DNA from: JBAZOJ01 sp041648755
GTDB lineage: Bacteria; Planctomycetota; B143-G9
DNA: 10,283 nucleotides
Direction: 5' to 3'
Assembly (NCBI GenBank): GCA_041648755.1
Contig: JBAZOJ010000135.1
Coordinates: 1 to 10,283 of the forward strand
This document shows positions 1-6,653 of this stretch, one piece after another. The notes under the pieces are model-generated. The model ran no database searches. It saw nothing but the letters and a program-made list of their open reading frames with translations, and was not told where the DNA came from. Within the stretch, counting starts at the first letter, position 1, and every line of letters begins with the position of its first letter. The translations under genes and the position numbers were made by a program.

Positions 1-3000
1 CCTCCGTTCATGCCATACGGGCCGCAAGTGCGGTGTTGGCTCAGCAGTGAAACAGTCGACTCCTCGAGGAATCGGATGATACGCTCCACTCCATCGCCGC
101 CATTGTATCGTCCCATGCCGCCCGAGCATTTGCGAATCGCGAATTTCTCGACTCTTAAAGGATAGCGGAGTTCAATCACCTCGGGATCCGTAATGCGGGT
201 GTTGGTCATGTGCGTGTGCACAGCATCGGCTCCATGGCTGCCCTCCAAAGCCCCGACTCCTCCGCAGATTGTCTCGTAGTAGCTGAAGCGATGATTCCCG
301 ATTGCCAAGTTATTCATGGTTCCCTGGGAGCAGGCTGCCATGTGGAATGCCTTCAGGAGAAGGTCAACAAGGCGCTGGCTGGTCTCAACATTTCCGCCTG
401 CGACGGCAGGGAGGTCAGCAAGCGGGCGCGAGAAGTCCGGCGAAAGCAGGCCATGCGGAATCCTGAGTGAAACGGCCCTGAGCATCCCCTCATTGAGATC
501 AATCGGCTCGCCGATGAGCAGCCGAAGCACGTAAAGAACGGCGCTTGTCACAATTGCAGGGGTAGCGTTCAGACTTCCTGCAGACTCGGGACCGGTTCCG
601 GTGAAGTCGAAGTCCATTTTGCTTCCGCTGTGTTGGACTGATAGCCGGAGCGGAGTAGCGTCATCAAGGAATTCCTCAGCGATGCAGCGGCCCTCAGGAA
701 TTCTCTCAATGGCTCTGAGCGTCGCCTTTTCGGCCCTGTCCTTGAGTTGGGCCATCTTTGCGAGCAGGGCTTCATCGCCGAATTCCCGTGCGGCTGCCTT
801 GAGAGCGGATGCTCCTGTTGCGTTTGCAGCCAGAGCGGCCCGGATATCCGCGATGTTCTGTGCAACAGCACGGCTCGGGTACGGTTGTGCGCTTAACAGA
901 TCTGCCAGTGAGTCGAGTTGGCTTGCTCCCCCCTTGACGATGTATCGGGGCTCGATCAACTTCCCTTCCTCCGACAGATTCCGGGCGCCGGCAGGCATGG
1001 AACCGGGGCTGATTCCACCAATTTCCGCATGGTGCGCACGATTCGCAAGGTATCCCAGCAATCTTCCCGATTCCGAGAAAGCAGGGCTGATTACCGTGAT
1101 ATCCGGCAGGTGAGTGCCTCCATGTGCCGGAGAGTTGGTTATTACGGCATCGCCCGGACCGATAGGCATCATTTGAAGCACCGATCTTACGCACAATCCG
1201 ATAGCCCCAATATGCACAGGAATATGCTGCGCGCTGGCAACGAGCTCTCCGTCAGGATCAAGGAGTGCGCACGAGTAGTCCAGCCGTTCCTTGACGTTTG
1301 TGGAGACGGCGCATCGCCTGAGCATTTCCCCCATCTGGTCAACGAAACCGGAAAGTCGCGCGGCGAAGATCTCGGCTTGAACAACATCCGGACGCGATGC
1401 GGTTGAGGAGACGACACGTTCCTGCCTGTCGAGAATGAGTGAAAGGAAGGAACTGGCTGTCGCTGACCACCCGGGCCGCACGAATGTGCAGCTATGTCGG
1501 TCAACAACCAGGGCAGGTCCGTCAAGTCTGGAACCCACGGACAGCAGTTCCCTGTCGTAGATCGGAAGCTCCCAAGTATGGCCATCGAGAAAAGCGCAGG
1601 CCATACGCGAGGGGGCAGGGATGCATTCGGAAGGGGTAGATGAAGGTCGTTGCAATGCGACAGCCCCGGTCGAGACTACCACTCGAATCGACTCGACCTC
1701 GATGTCCCCCGATTCGGGCATGTGGCCGTACGTGCTCTCATACTTGTGCAAGAAGGCATTTACGGGGCTTTCCCCTGCCTGATACTCCACAGACAACGAG
1801 GATTCCTGTCCCAAGAACCGGAGGTTCATGATCCGCCTGCGCACCAGAATGTCTTTTGGCAAGACCCCTTCGCGCGCGATTTCCGCCGAGGCTTCGGCCG
1901 TCAGTTCCGCTATGAGCGCGGATAGCCAGAGCATGTCATTGTCCAGCCGTCGGAGCACCTGCCGCTGCGCAAAGCGCTCAAGTCGGGAATGGCCAAGTCC
2001 AAGGGCACTAAGCAGGCTTGATGCGGCTGGCACCACTATCTTTGTAACCCCGAGGCGGTCAGCCACTCCGCAGCAATGTTGCGGGCCTGCACCGCCGAAA
2101 GCAACAAGGGAGTAGTCGGCCGGATCGTAGCCGCGACGGATGGACACGTTGCGAATGGCCTCGGCCATGAGTTCGTCAGCGATGTCGATGAATCCTTCAA
2201 GGATCTCGTCCGGTTTGTGCTCCTCGCAGCGCTCCTTTGACATCTGAGTCAGCGTCTGTGCAAGGCGCATTCGCGAGGAGAACTTGTCAATTGGTATTTC
2301 GAAGCGCGTTGGGTCAATGCGCCCAAGCAGCAGGTTCACGTCAGTGACGGTCAGGGGACCGCCGTTGCCATAGCATGCAGGACCAGGAGTTGCGCCCGCG
2401 CTTTGTGGACCGACGCGGAGTCGTCCGCCAGCGAATGTGCAGATGGAACCTCCACCCGACGCGACGCTCTCGATCGCCAGCGAGAGGGCATTCAACCGGG
2501 CTTGACCGACTTCGTGATAGTATGAATACTCAAAATTGCCGTCAAATCTCGACACATCAGTGCTGGTGCCGCCCATGTCGAAGGAGATTGCCCTTGGACA
2601 ACCCTCGGCAAGACCTATTGCAGCCGATCCGACAACACCGCCAGCGGGTCCGCTGAAAAGACAGTCCTTGGGGCGAAAGTCTTCGGCCCTTACGAGACCT
2701 CCTGCGCTGGTCATCAAGTGGAGAGTCCCTGATACTATGCCGGACCGGACATTGTTGACGTATTTGGCGAGGACAGGGGAGAGATAAGCGTCCGTGACCG
2801 CGGTCTGGGCACGCGGGAGTATCTTCAGCAAAGGGGACAAGCTGCTGGATCGGGAAACCGTGAGGAATCCGCTTTCCCTTAGGTAGCGCTCAAGGGCGAC
2901 TTCGTGATCCGGATGCCGGTAAGAGTGAAGGAGGGCGATTGCTGCTGAAGTGTAGCCCTCTCTCCGGGCGGTCTCCACTTCTCGCGAAATGCTCTCGGGA

Positions 3001-3623
3001 GAGAAAGGCAAGAGCACGGTACCGTCGGCGGCAAGTCTCTCGTGTACTTCAATCACCTTGGCATATAGCGGCTGCGGCTTTTCGATCCGGAGTGTGAAGA
3101 GGTCGGGCCTTTGCTGGTCTCCGATCAGCAGCAAATCGCCGAATCCCTTGGTGATAAACAGGACCGGCGGACTGCCTCTCCGTTCGAGCAGCGCGTTTGT
3201 CCCAAGAGTTGTCGCCACCCGCATTTCGACCGGAGGTAGTTTTGTCCCGTATGGAGTCCCGGTCAGCAACCGTGCTCCAAGAATGGGAGCTTCCTCAACA
3301 CCCCCTACTTCGAAGAGATCCCCCGGTGAAGCCACAACTGTTGATGTCAACTCCATTATCCCTGTTACGGGCTCGTAGTTGCGGACGACGCAGATGTGGC
3401 CAGAATGCAGCAGGCTGAAGGGAAGCCCGTCGACGAGCCCCTTAACTGCAGGCCAGTTGTGTTTGACGCGTAGAATGTCAGGGGCGACTTGTCCGACGAC
3501 TGTCCCTCTGAGCATTCCGCTGGAGAGGACTTTTACCGAATGTGAGTGTCCGTCGGGCCAGACTCCGATACAGTCAGTGAATGTTCCTCCGGTGTCAATC
3601 CAGATGTGTACAGCACTATCCAT
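1..3623 (-). CDS. Fused hydantoinase A/B, 5-oxoprolinase-type ATP-dependent amidohydrolase (partial, C-terminus beyond the left edge)
   Basis: I translated this frame by hand from the ATG at 3623 to the window edge; it stays open for 1207 codons. Residues 1-740 are HyuA-like. They carry the N-terminal phosphate-binding motif DTGGTFTD (10-17), GTNALLERRG (141-150), FSGPAGGVVG (323-332), FDMGGTSTDV (348-357), SAGATPGPACY (408-418) and FGGAGPQH (509-516). From about 745 the chain is HyuB-like: NVKERLDYSCALLDPDGELV, HGGTHLPD (834-841), HHAEIGGISPGSMP (864-877), DFTGTGPE, GGNVETSQR and HTHMTNTRITDPEVIE. Having both halves in one chain is the layout of cytoplasmic 5-oxoprolinase (OPLAH type, EC 3.5.2.9), which hydrolyses 5-oxo-L-proline to glutamate using ATP. 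Known homologues are about 1200-1290 aa, so a few tens of residues are missing here. The stretch at about 36-130 is longer than in the eukaryotic enzyme, and residue 11 is T rather than R. The substrate (5-oxoproline or another hydantoin-like lactam) is therefore less certain than the family. The start follows the antiporter stop by 9 bp, with only a weak AGG upstream, so translational coupling is likely. Confidence 0.93.
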   Translation of the reverse strand, partial: MDSAVHIWIDTGGTFTDCIGVWPDGHSHSVKVLSSGMLRGTVVGQVAPDILRVKHNWPAVKGLVDGLPFSLLHSGHICVVRNYEPVTGIMELTSTVVASPGDLFEVGGVEEAPILGARLLTGTPYGTKLPPVEMRVATTLGTNALLERRGSPPVLFITKGFGDLLLIGDQQRPDLFTLRIEKPQPLYAKVIEVHERLAADGTVLLPFSPESISREVETARREGYTSAAIALLHSYRHPDHEVALERYLRESGFLTVSRSSSLSPLLKILPRAQTAVTDAYLSPVLAKYVNNVRSGIVSGTLHLMTSAGGLVRAEDFRPKDCLFSGPAGGVVGSAAIGLAEGCPRAISFDMGGTSTDVSRFDGNFEYSYYHEVGQARLNALSLAIESVASGGGSICTFAGGRLRVGPQSAGATPGPACYGNGGPLTVTDVNLLLGRIDPTRFEIPIDKFSSRMRLAQTLTQMSKERCEEHKPDEILEGFIDIADELMAEAIRNVSIRRGYDPADYSLVAFGGAGPQHCCGVADRLGVTKIVVPAASSLLSALGLGHSRLERFAQRQVLRRLDNDMLWLSALIAELTAEASAEIAREGVLPKDILVRRRIMNLRFLGQESSLSVEYQAGESPVNAFLHKYESTYGHMPESGDIEVESIRVVVSTGAVALQRPSSTPSECIPAPSRMACAFLDGHTWELPIYDRELLSVGSRLDGPALVVDRHSCTFVRPGWSATASSFLSLILDRQERVVSSTASRPDVVQAEIFAARLSGFVDQMGEMLRRCAVSTNVKERLDYSCALLDPDGELVASAQHIPVHIGAIGLCVRSVLQMMPIGPGDAVITNSPAHGGTHLPDITVISPAFSESGRLLGYLANRAHHAEIGGISPGSMPAGARNLSEEGKLIEPRYIVKGGASQLDSLADLLSAQPYPSRAVAQNIADIRAALAANATGASALKAAAREFGDEALLAKMAQLKDRAEKATLRAIERIPEGRCIAEEFLDDATPLRLSVQHSGSKMDFDFTGTGPESAGSLNATPAIVTSAVLYVLRLLIGEPIDLNEGMLRAVSLRIPHGLLSPDFSRPLADLPAVAGGNVETSQRLVDLLLKAFHMAACSQGTMNNLAIGNHRFSYYETICGGVGALEGSHGADAVHTHMTNTRITDPEVIELRYPLRVEKFAIRKCSGGMGRYNGGDGVERIIRFLEESTVSLLSQHRTCGPYGMNG

Positions 3624-3632
3624 CTGAAATGC

Positions 3633-5612
3633 CTATGCAGTCCCGGTGAAAGTCTTCGTCATGTACTCGATTTTCTCAACTTCTCCGAGAACAACCAGGA
3701 TGTCGCCCTCATTGAGCATTTCATCGGGCCCCGGGATGACGACAGTGCCGGAAGGACGCTTGATGGCAAGCAAGGTCACCCCATACTTGTTTCGAAGCGC
3801 AATGTCACCGCACTTCTTCCCCGTGCAAGAAAGCGATTCAGTGACTCGCAGGGAGGCAACCGTGAGACTCGAGTGTGCAGCCCTGATATCGGAGAAAGTT
3901 GTCGCCTGTTGAGAAATGCTGCGGAGCATTGAGTATCCGGATCCGCGGATATGCCCGATGAATTTCTCGATTTCATCCCTTGGCATTAGATAGCGGGAGA
4001 GAACACGCGCAAGAATCTCCACGGAGGTTTCGAATTCCTCGGGGATAGCCTCGTTGGCACCAAGCTCGGTCAGGGCATCGATCTCCGAGATGAAGCGCGT
4101 CCTCGCGATAATGTGAATGCCGGGGTTCATCTGCCGTCCAAGTTGAACGGTGCTTCGGGTGGCTGCGGGGTCATTGATAACGACAACGAGGATCCTCGCG
4201 CGGGCGATGCCAGCGTGCACAAGAGCTTCCGGCTGGGTCGTGTCCCCGAAGTGAATAGGGACGCCCTTTTCGGACTCTGCCAGAACGGTCATGGGGTTCA
4301 TGTCAACAACGGCGTATGGAATTCCCGCAGCAGTCGCAGCCCCGGCGAGGTGTCTTCCATTGGGTCCGTAGCCTGCGATGATGATATGGTCTGCCATCAA
4401 GACGGGTGGCAACGCGAATTTCTCTTCTCCGCTCATCCTGCGCAGGAACCGGGTGCGGGACAAAACTGCGGAAATTGCAGGCGCAGCGGTGATCAGGAAT
4501 GGGGAAGCGAGAATTGTCACCGCCGACACTCCAAGGAATATCTGGTACACGTTGCGCTCCAACAAGCCAACGGCAATTCCGGTGGAGGCAAGGACGAAAG
4601 AGAATTCACCGATCTGCGCCATGGAGAGACCCACGAAGACGGCTGAGCGAGCGGGTTGACGCAACACCAGCACCGAGCCCATACTGACGACAAACTTGAC
4701 CACCATTACAAGGGCGGCTGTTGACGCGATCAGGACCGGGTTCTGGAAGACGAAGTTGAGGTCAATCAGCATTCCCACACTGACAAAGAAGAAGCTGATC
4801 AGGACATCCCGGAACGGGGTAATGCTGCCGAGGGCATGCTGGCTGAACGAAGACTCTGAAATGATCAGGCCTGCCAGGAAGGCTCCTAGCGCTGGTGAAA
4901 GCCCGAGTTGGGCTGTTGTCCATGCGACGCCCAGAGCGATTACTACGATAGTGAGGAGGAAAAGCTCTCTGTTTCGGAGGCTGGCGATACCGTAGAGCAC
5001 CTTGGGCACAATCCAGACAGCGGCAACTACTGAGGCAACCGCGACTGCCACGCCGCGACCGAGGAGTGCCAGCAACTCCGCAGGCGCCCCTCCATGCGAG
5101 CCAGCGAGAACAGGAGTCATTAACATAAGTATGACAACTGCTACGTCCTGAAACACAAGCATGGAAAGCGCGGTCCGGGCGGCAGGGGAATCTGACAGGT
5201 TCTTCTCGTGAAGAACCTTCAGTACGATTGCCGTACTGCTCATCGAGACAAGAAATCCGACAAACAGCGCCTCATTGAGCGGCAGCCCGACCAGGACGGC
5301 GATTCCAGCGGTTGCTACGATTGTCCCCGAAACCTGCAGCGATCCCCCTATCAGAAATGCACCGCTCATTCCCTTGACGTTTCTGAAGGACATTTCGATG
5401 CCAAGAGAGAAGAGCAGGAATATCACTCCGAGGTTTGCCAGCGAATCCACTTCATCGACGGCCGTCACTAACTGGAGGCCATGCGGGCCAGCCAGAATGC
5501 CGGTTATCAGGAAGCCGACTATCGCCGGGACCTTAAGTCTGTGGCAGGCGTAGATCACTGCCACACCCAGGCCGAATATGATGATGATGTCAGCGAACTG
5601 GAGTTGCTCCAT
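3633..5612 (-). CDS. CPA2-family cation:proton antiporter (Kef type) with C-terminal RCK_N and RCK_C domains
   Basis: This 659-residue inner-membrane antiporter exchanges a monovalent cation (probably K+, possibly Na+) for H+. Residues 1-385 are a run of about 12-13 hydrophobic segments typical of the Na+/H+ exchanger fold. It includes the family signatures FLLFSLGIEM (65-74), the helix-5 FQD motif (154-156, D156 being the expected ion/proton site), LGAFLAGLIIS (242-251) and QIGEFSFVLA (333-342). After a short linker, residues 408-530 form a TrkA_N/RCK_N Rossmann domain with GYGPNG (414-419), an acidic residue ending strand 2 (D437) and the typical HFGDTTQPEAL (454-464). Residues about 575-655 form a TrkA_C/RCK_C domain. 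That tail suggests gating by a nucleotide, cyclic dinucleotide or dinucleotide cofactor. The length matches Kef/YbaL-like proteins. The gene is first in a probable operon with the oxoprolinase-type gene and diverges from terC. Its ion and ligand cannot be read from the sequence. Confidence 0.94.
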   Translation of the reverse strand: MEQLQFADIIIIFGLGVAVIYACHRLKVPAIVGFLITGILAGPHGLQLVTAVDEVDSLANLGVIFLLFSLGIEMSFRNVKGMSGAFLIGGSLQVSGTIVATAGIAVLVGLPLNEALFVGFLVSMSSTAIVLKVLHEKNLSDSPAARTALSMLVFQDVAVVILMLMTPVLAGSHGGAPAELLALLGRGVAVAVASVVAAVWIVPKVLYGIASLRNRELFLLTIVVIALGVAWTTAQLGLSPALGAFLAGLIISESSFSQHALGSITPFRDVLISFFFVSVGMLIDLNFVFQNPVLIASTAALVMVVKFVVSMGSVLVLRQPARSAVFVGLSMAQIGEFSFVLASTGIAVGLLERNVYQIFLGVSAVTILASPFLITAAPAISAVLSRTRFLRRMSGEEKFALPPVLMADHIIIAGYGPNGRHLAGAATAAGIPYAVVDMNPMTVLAESEKGVPIHFGDTTQPEALVHAGIARARILVVVINDPAATRSTVQLGRQMNPGIHIIARTRFISEIDALTELGANEAIPEEFETSVEILARVLSRYLMPRDEIEKFIGHIRGSGYSMLRSISQQATTFSDIRAAHSSLTVASLRVTESLSCTGKKCGDIALRNKYGVTLLAIKRPSGTVVIPGPDEMLNEGDILVVLGEVEKIEYMTKTFTGTA

Positions 5613-5618
5613 GGCCTA

Positions 5619-5624
5619 ATCATA
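5619..5624 (-). promoter_or_regulatory. Candidate -10 element for the antiporter gene, possibly leaderless
   Basis: On the minus strand TATGAT (5 of 6 matches to TATAAT) ends 6 nt before the antiporter ATG. A weak -35-like TGGAAC lies 16 nt upstream. If used, transcription would start at or beside the A of the ATG, giving a leaderless message. This fits the absence of a convincing Shine-Dalgarno sequence, since only AGG sits 2 nt from the start. It is an inference from one hexamer. Confidence 0.35.
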
Positions 5625-5662
5625 CGCGTGTTCGATAGAAGTTCCACGTACTCGGTATTTCG

Positions 5663-5690
5663 CTGACTATCCCGCAAAATGCCCTAAAAT
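5663..5690 (+). promoter_or_regulatory. Candidate sigma-70-type promoter for terC
   Basis: The -35-like CTGACT (5663-5668, 4 of 6 matches to TTGACA) and the -10-like TAAAAT (5685-5690, 5 of 6 matches to TATAAT) are separated by 16 bp. The predicted start near 5697 leaves a leader of about 18 nt before the terC ATG. This is too short for the manganese riboswitch (yybP-ykoY class) that precedes some TerC/Alx genes. Confidence 0.45.
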
Positions 5691-5714
5691 ACTTCGTCCC
5701 TTCTGGGAAACAGA

Positions 5715-6653
5715 ATGAACCTGACAGAACACCCGCTGACACTCTTCCTCGTCTTTAATGCAGGCGTAGTGCTTTTGCTGCTTGCGGATCTTCTCCTTTT
5801 CCAGCGGAAGTCGCACGAAGTCAAGATGAGCGAAGCCCTGAAAATGGTCGCCGTATGGGTGGCTCTGGGGCTCGCGTTCAATGTCTTCGTATACTTCTAC
5901 AAGGGCGAGACTGCTGCGATGCAGTACTTCACCGGATACGTTGTCGAGTACGCGCTCAGCATGGACAACGTGTTCGTCTTCATCATGATTTTCACGTACT
6001 TCTCGGTTCCGGCCAAATACCAGCATCGTGTGCTCTTTTGGGGAATACTGGGTGCGATGCTGATGCGAGGGGGGTTCATTTTTGCCGGCACCGAGTTGAT
6101 CAAGAGGTTCGACTTCCTGATGTACGTCCTGGGAGCGTTCCTGATCCTTACAGGTATCAAGCTGCTCAAGACAGGGAGCGAGGAGATTCATCCGGAGCGA
6201 AATGCCGCGTTGAAACTGTTCAGGAAGATATTCCCGGTGACAAAGGACTACGAGGGAGGCAAGTTCCTCGTACGAAGAGAACACAAGACCTGGGCGACCC
6301 CTCTGCTGGTCGTGCTTGTGTTGCTGGAGACTACTGACATAGTCTTTGCCGTCGATTCCATTCCGGCGATTTTCGGGATCACCGATGACCCGTTCATCAT
6401 CTACAGTTCCAATCTGTTCGCAATCCTGGGGCTCCGGGCTTTGTACTTCGTTCTTGCCGGATTCATGAAGCGCTTCCGTTACCTGAACATAGGGTTGTGC
6501 GTGGTCCTCATCTTCATCGGCTGCAAGATGATTGTGCGCAAGTGGTACCACGCGCCTGACTGGCTGATGCTCACGGTTGTTGCGGGGATAATCATCGTCT
6601 CGGTACTGGCTTCCGTCTTTGCGACGGGCGACGAATCAGACAAGAAGGTTTGA
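5715..6653 (+). CDS. terC: TerC/Alx-family integral membrane protein
   Basis: This 312-residue polytopic inner-membrane protein belongs to the TerC family (Alx in E. coli), whose members are linked to manganese or other metal-ion efflux, alkaline-pH response and tellurite resistance. The sequence shows about seven to nine hydrophobic segments and both halves of the family signature with their conserved acidic residues. These are EYALSMDNVFVF (78-89; E78, D84, N85) and LLETTDIVFAVDSIPAIF (203-220; E205, D208, D213). A hydrophilic loop between residues 152 and 195 separates the halves, as in Alx, and the length is normal for the family. The start is the ATG at 5715, with GGGAA 5-9 nt upstream as a modest ribosome site. 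The gene diverges from the Kef-type antiporter, so both could respond to pH or ionic stress. Its last 18 bp overlap the end of the opposite-strand permease-protease gene. The transported ion is not evident from sequence. Confidence 0.95.
   Translation: MNLTEHPLTLFLVFNAGVVLLLLADLLLFQRKSHEVKMSEALKMVAVWVALGLAFNVFVYFYKGETAAMQYFTGYVVEYALSMDNVFVFIMIFTYFSVPAKYQHRVLFWGILGAMLMRGGFIFAGTELIKRFDFLMYVLGAFLILTGIKLLKTGSEEIHPERNAALKLFRKIFPVTKDYEGGKFLVRREHKTWATPLLVVLVLLETTDIVFAVDSIPAIFGITDDPFIIYSSNLFAILGLRALYFVLAGFMKRFRYLNIGLCVVLIFIGCKMIVRKWYHAPDWLMLTVVAGIIIVSVLASVFATGDESDKKV

Larger units (their letters stand above)
5613..5714. promoter_or_regulatory. Divergent antiporter/terC intergenic control region
   Basis: This 102-bp gap is the only non-coding space between two head-to-head genes, so it must hold whatever promoters drive them locally. 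Besides the two candidate promoters listed separately, it contains a tandem pair of related 10-mers, CCCGCAAAAT (5671-5680) and GCCCTAAAAT (5681-5690), which agree at 7 of 10 positions and are exactly one helical turn apart. The second overlaps the terC -10 element, so the pair could be an operator or simply two overlapping -10-like boxes. I saw no long inverted repeat here. Confidence 0.5.

Noticed and set aside
210..3627. Many plus-strand open frames of 60-170 codons in this stretch, for example 601-1113 and 2989-3378
   Set aside because: They are shadows of the minus-strand oxoprolinase-type gene, which is open throughout and matches its family at many motifs. The shadow proteins have no recognisable domains.
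5691..5714. Manganese riboswitch (yybP-ykoY class) in front of terC
   Set aside because: The predicted leader is about 18 nt and the whole intergenic gap is 102 bp, shared with a divergent gene. No matching structured motif is visible.
5667..6551. A 294-codon minus-strand frame opposite terC
   Set aside because: The product is highly charged and Gln/His/Glu-rich without domains, as expected antisense to a hydrophobic membrane protein. The plus strand encodes an unmistakable TerC protein.
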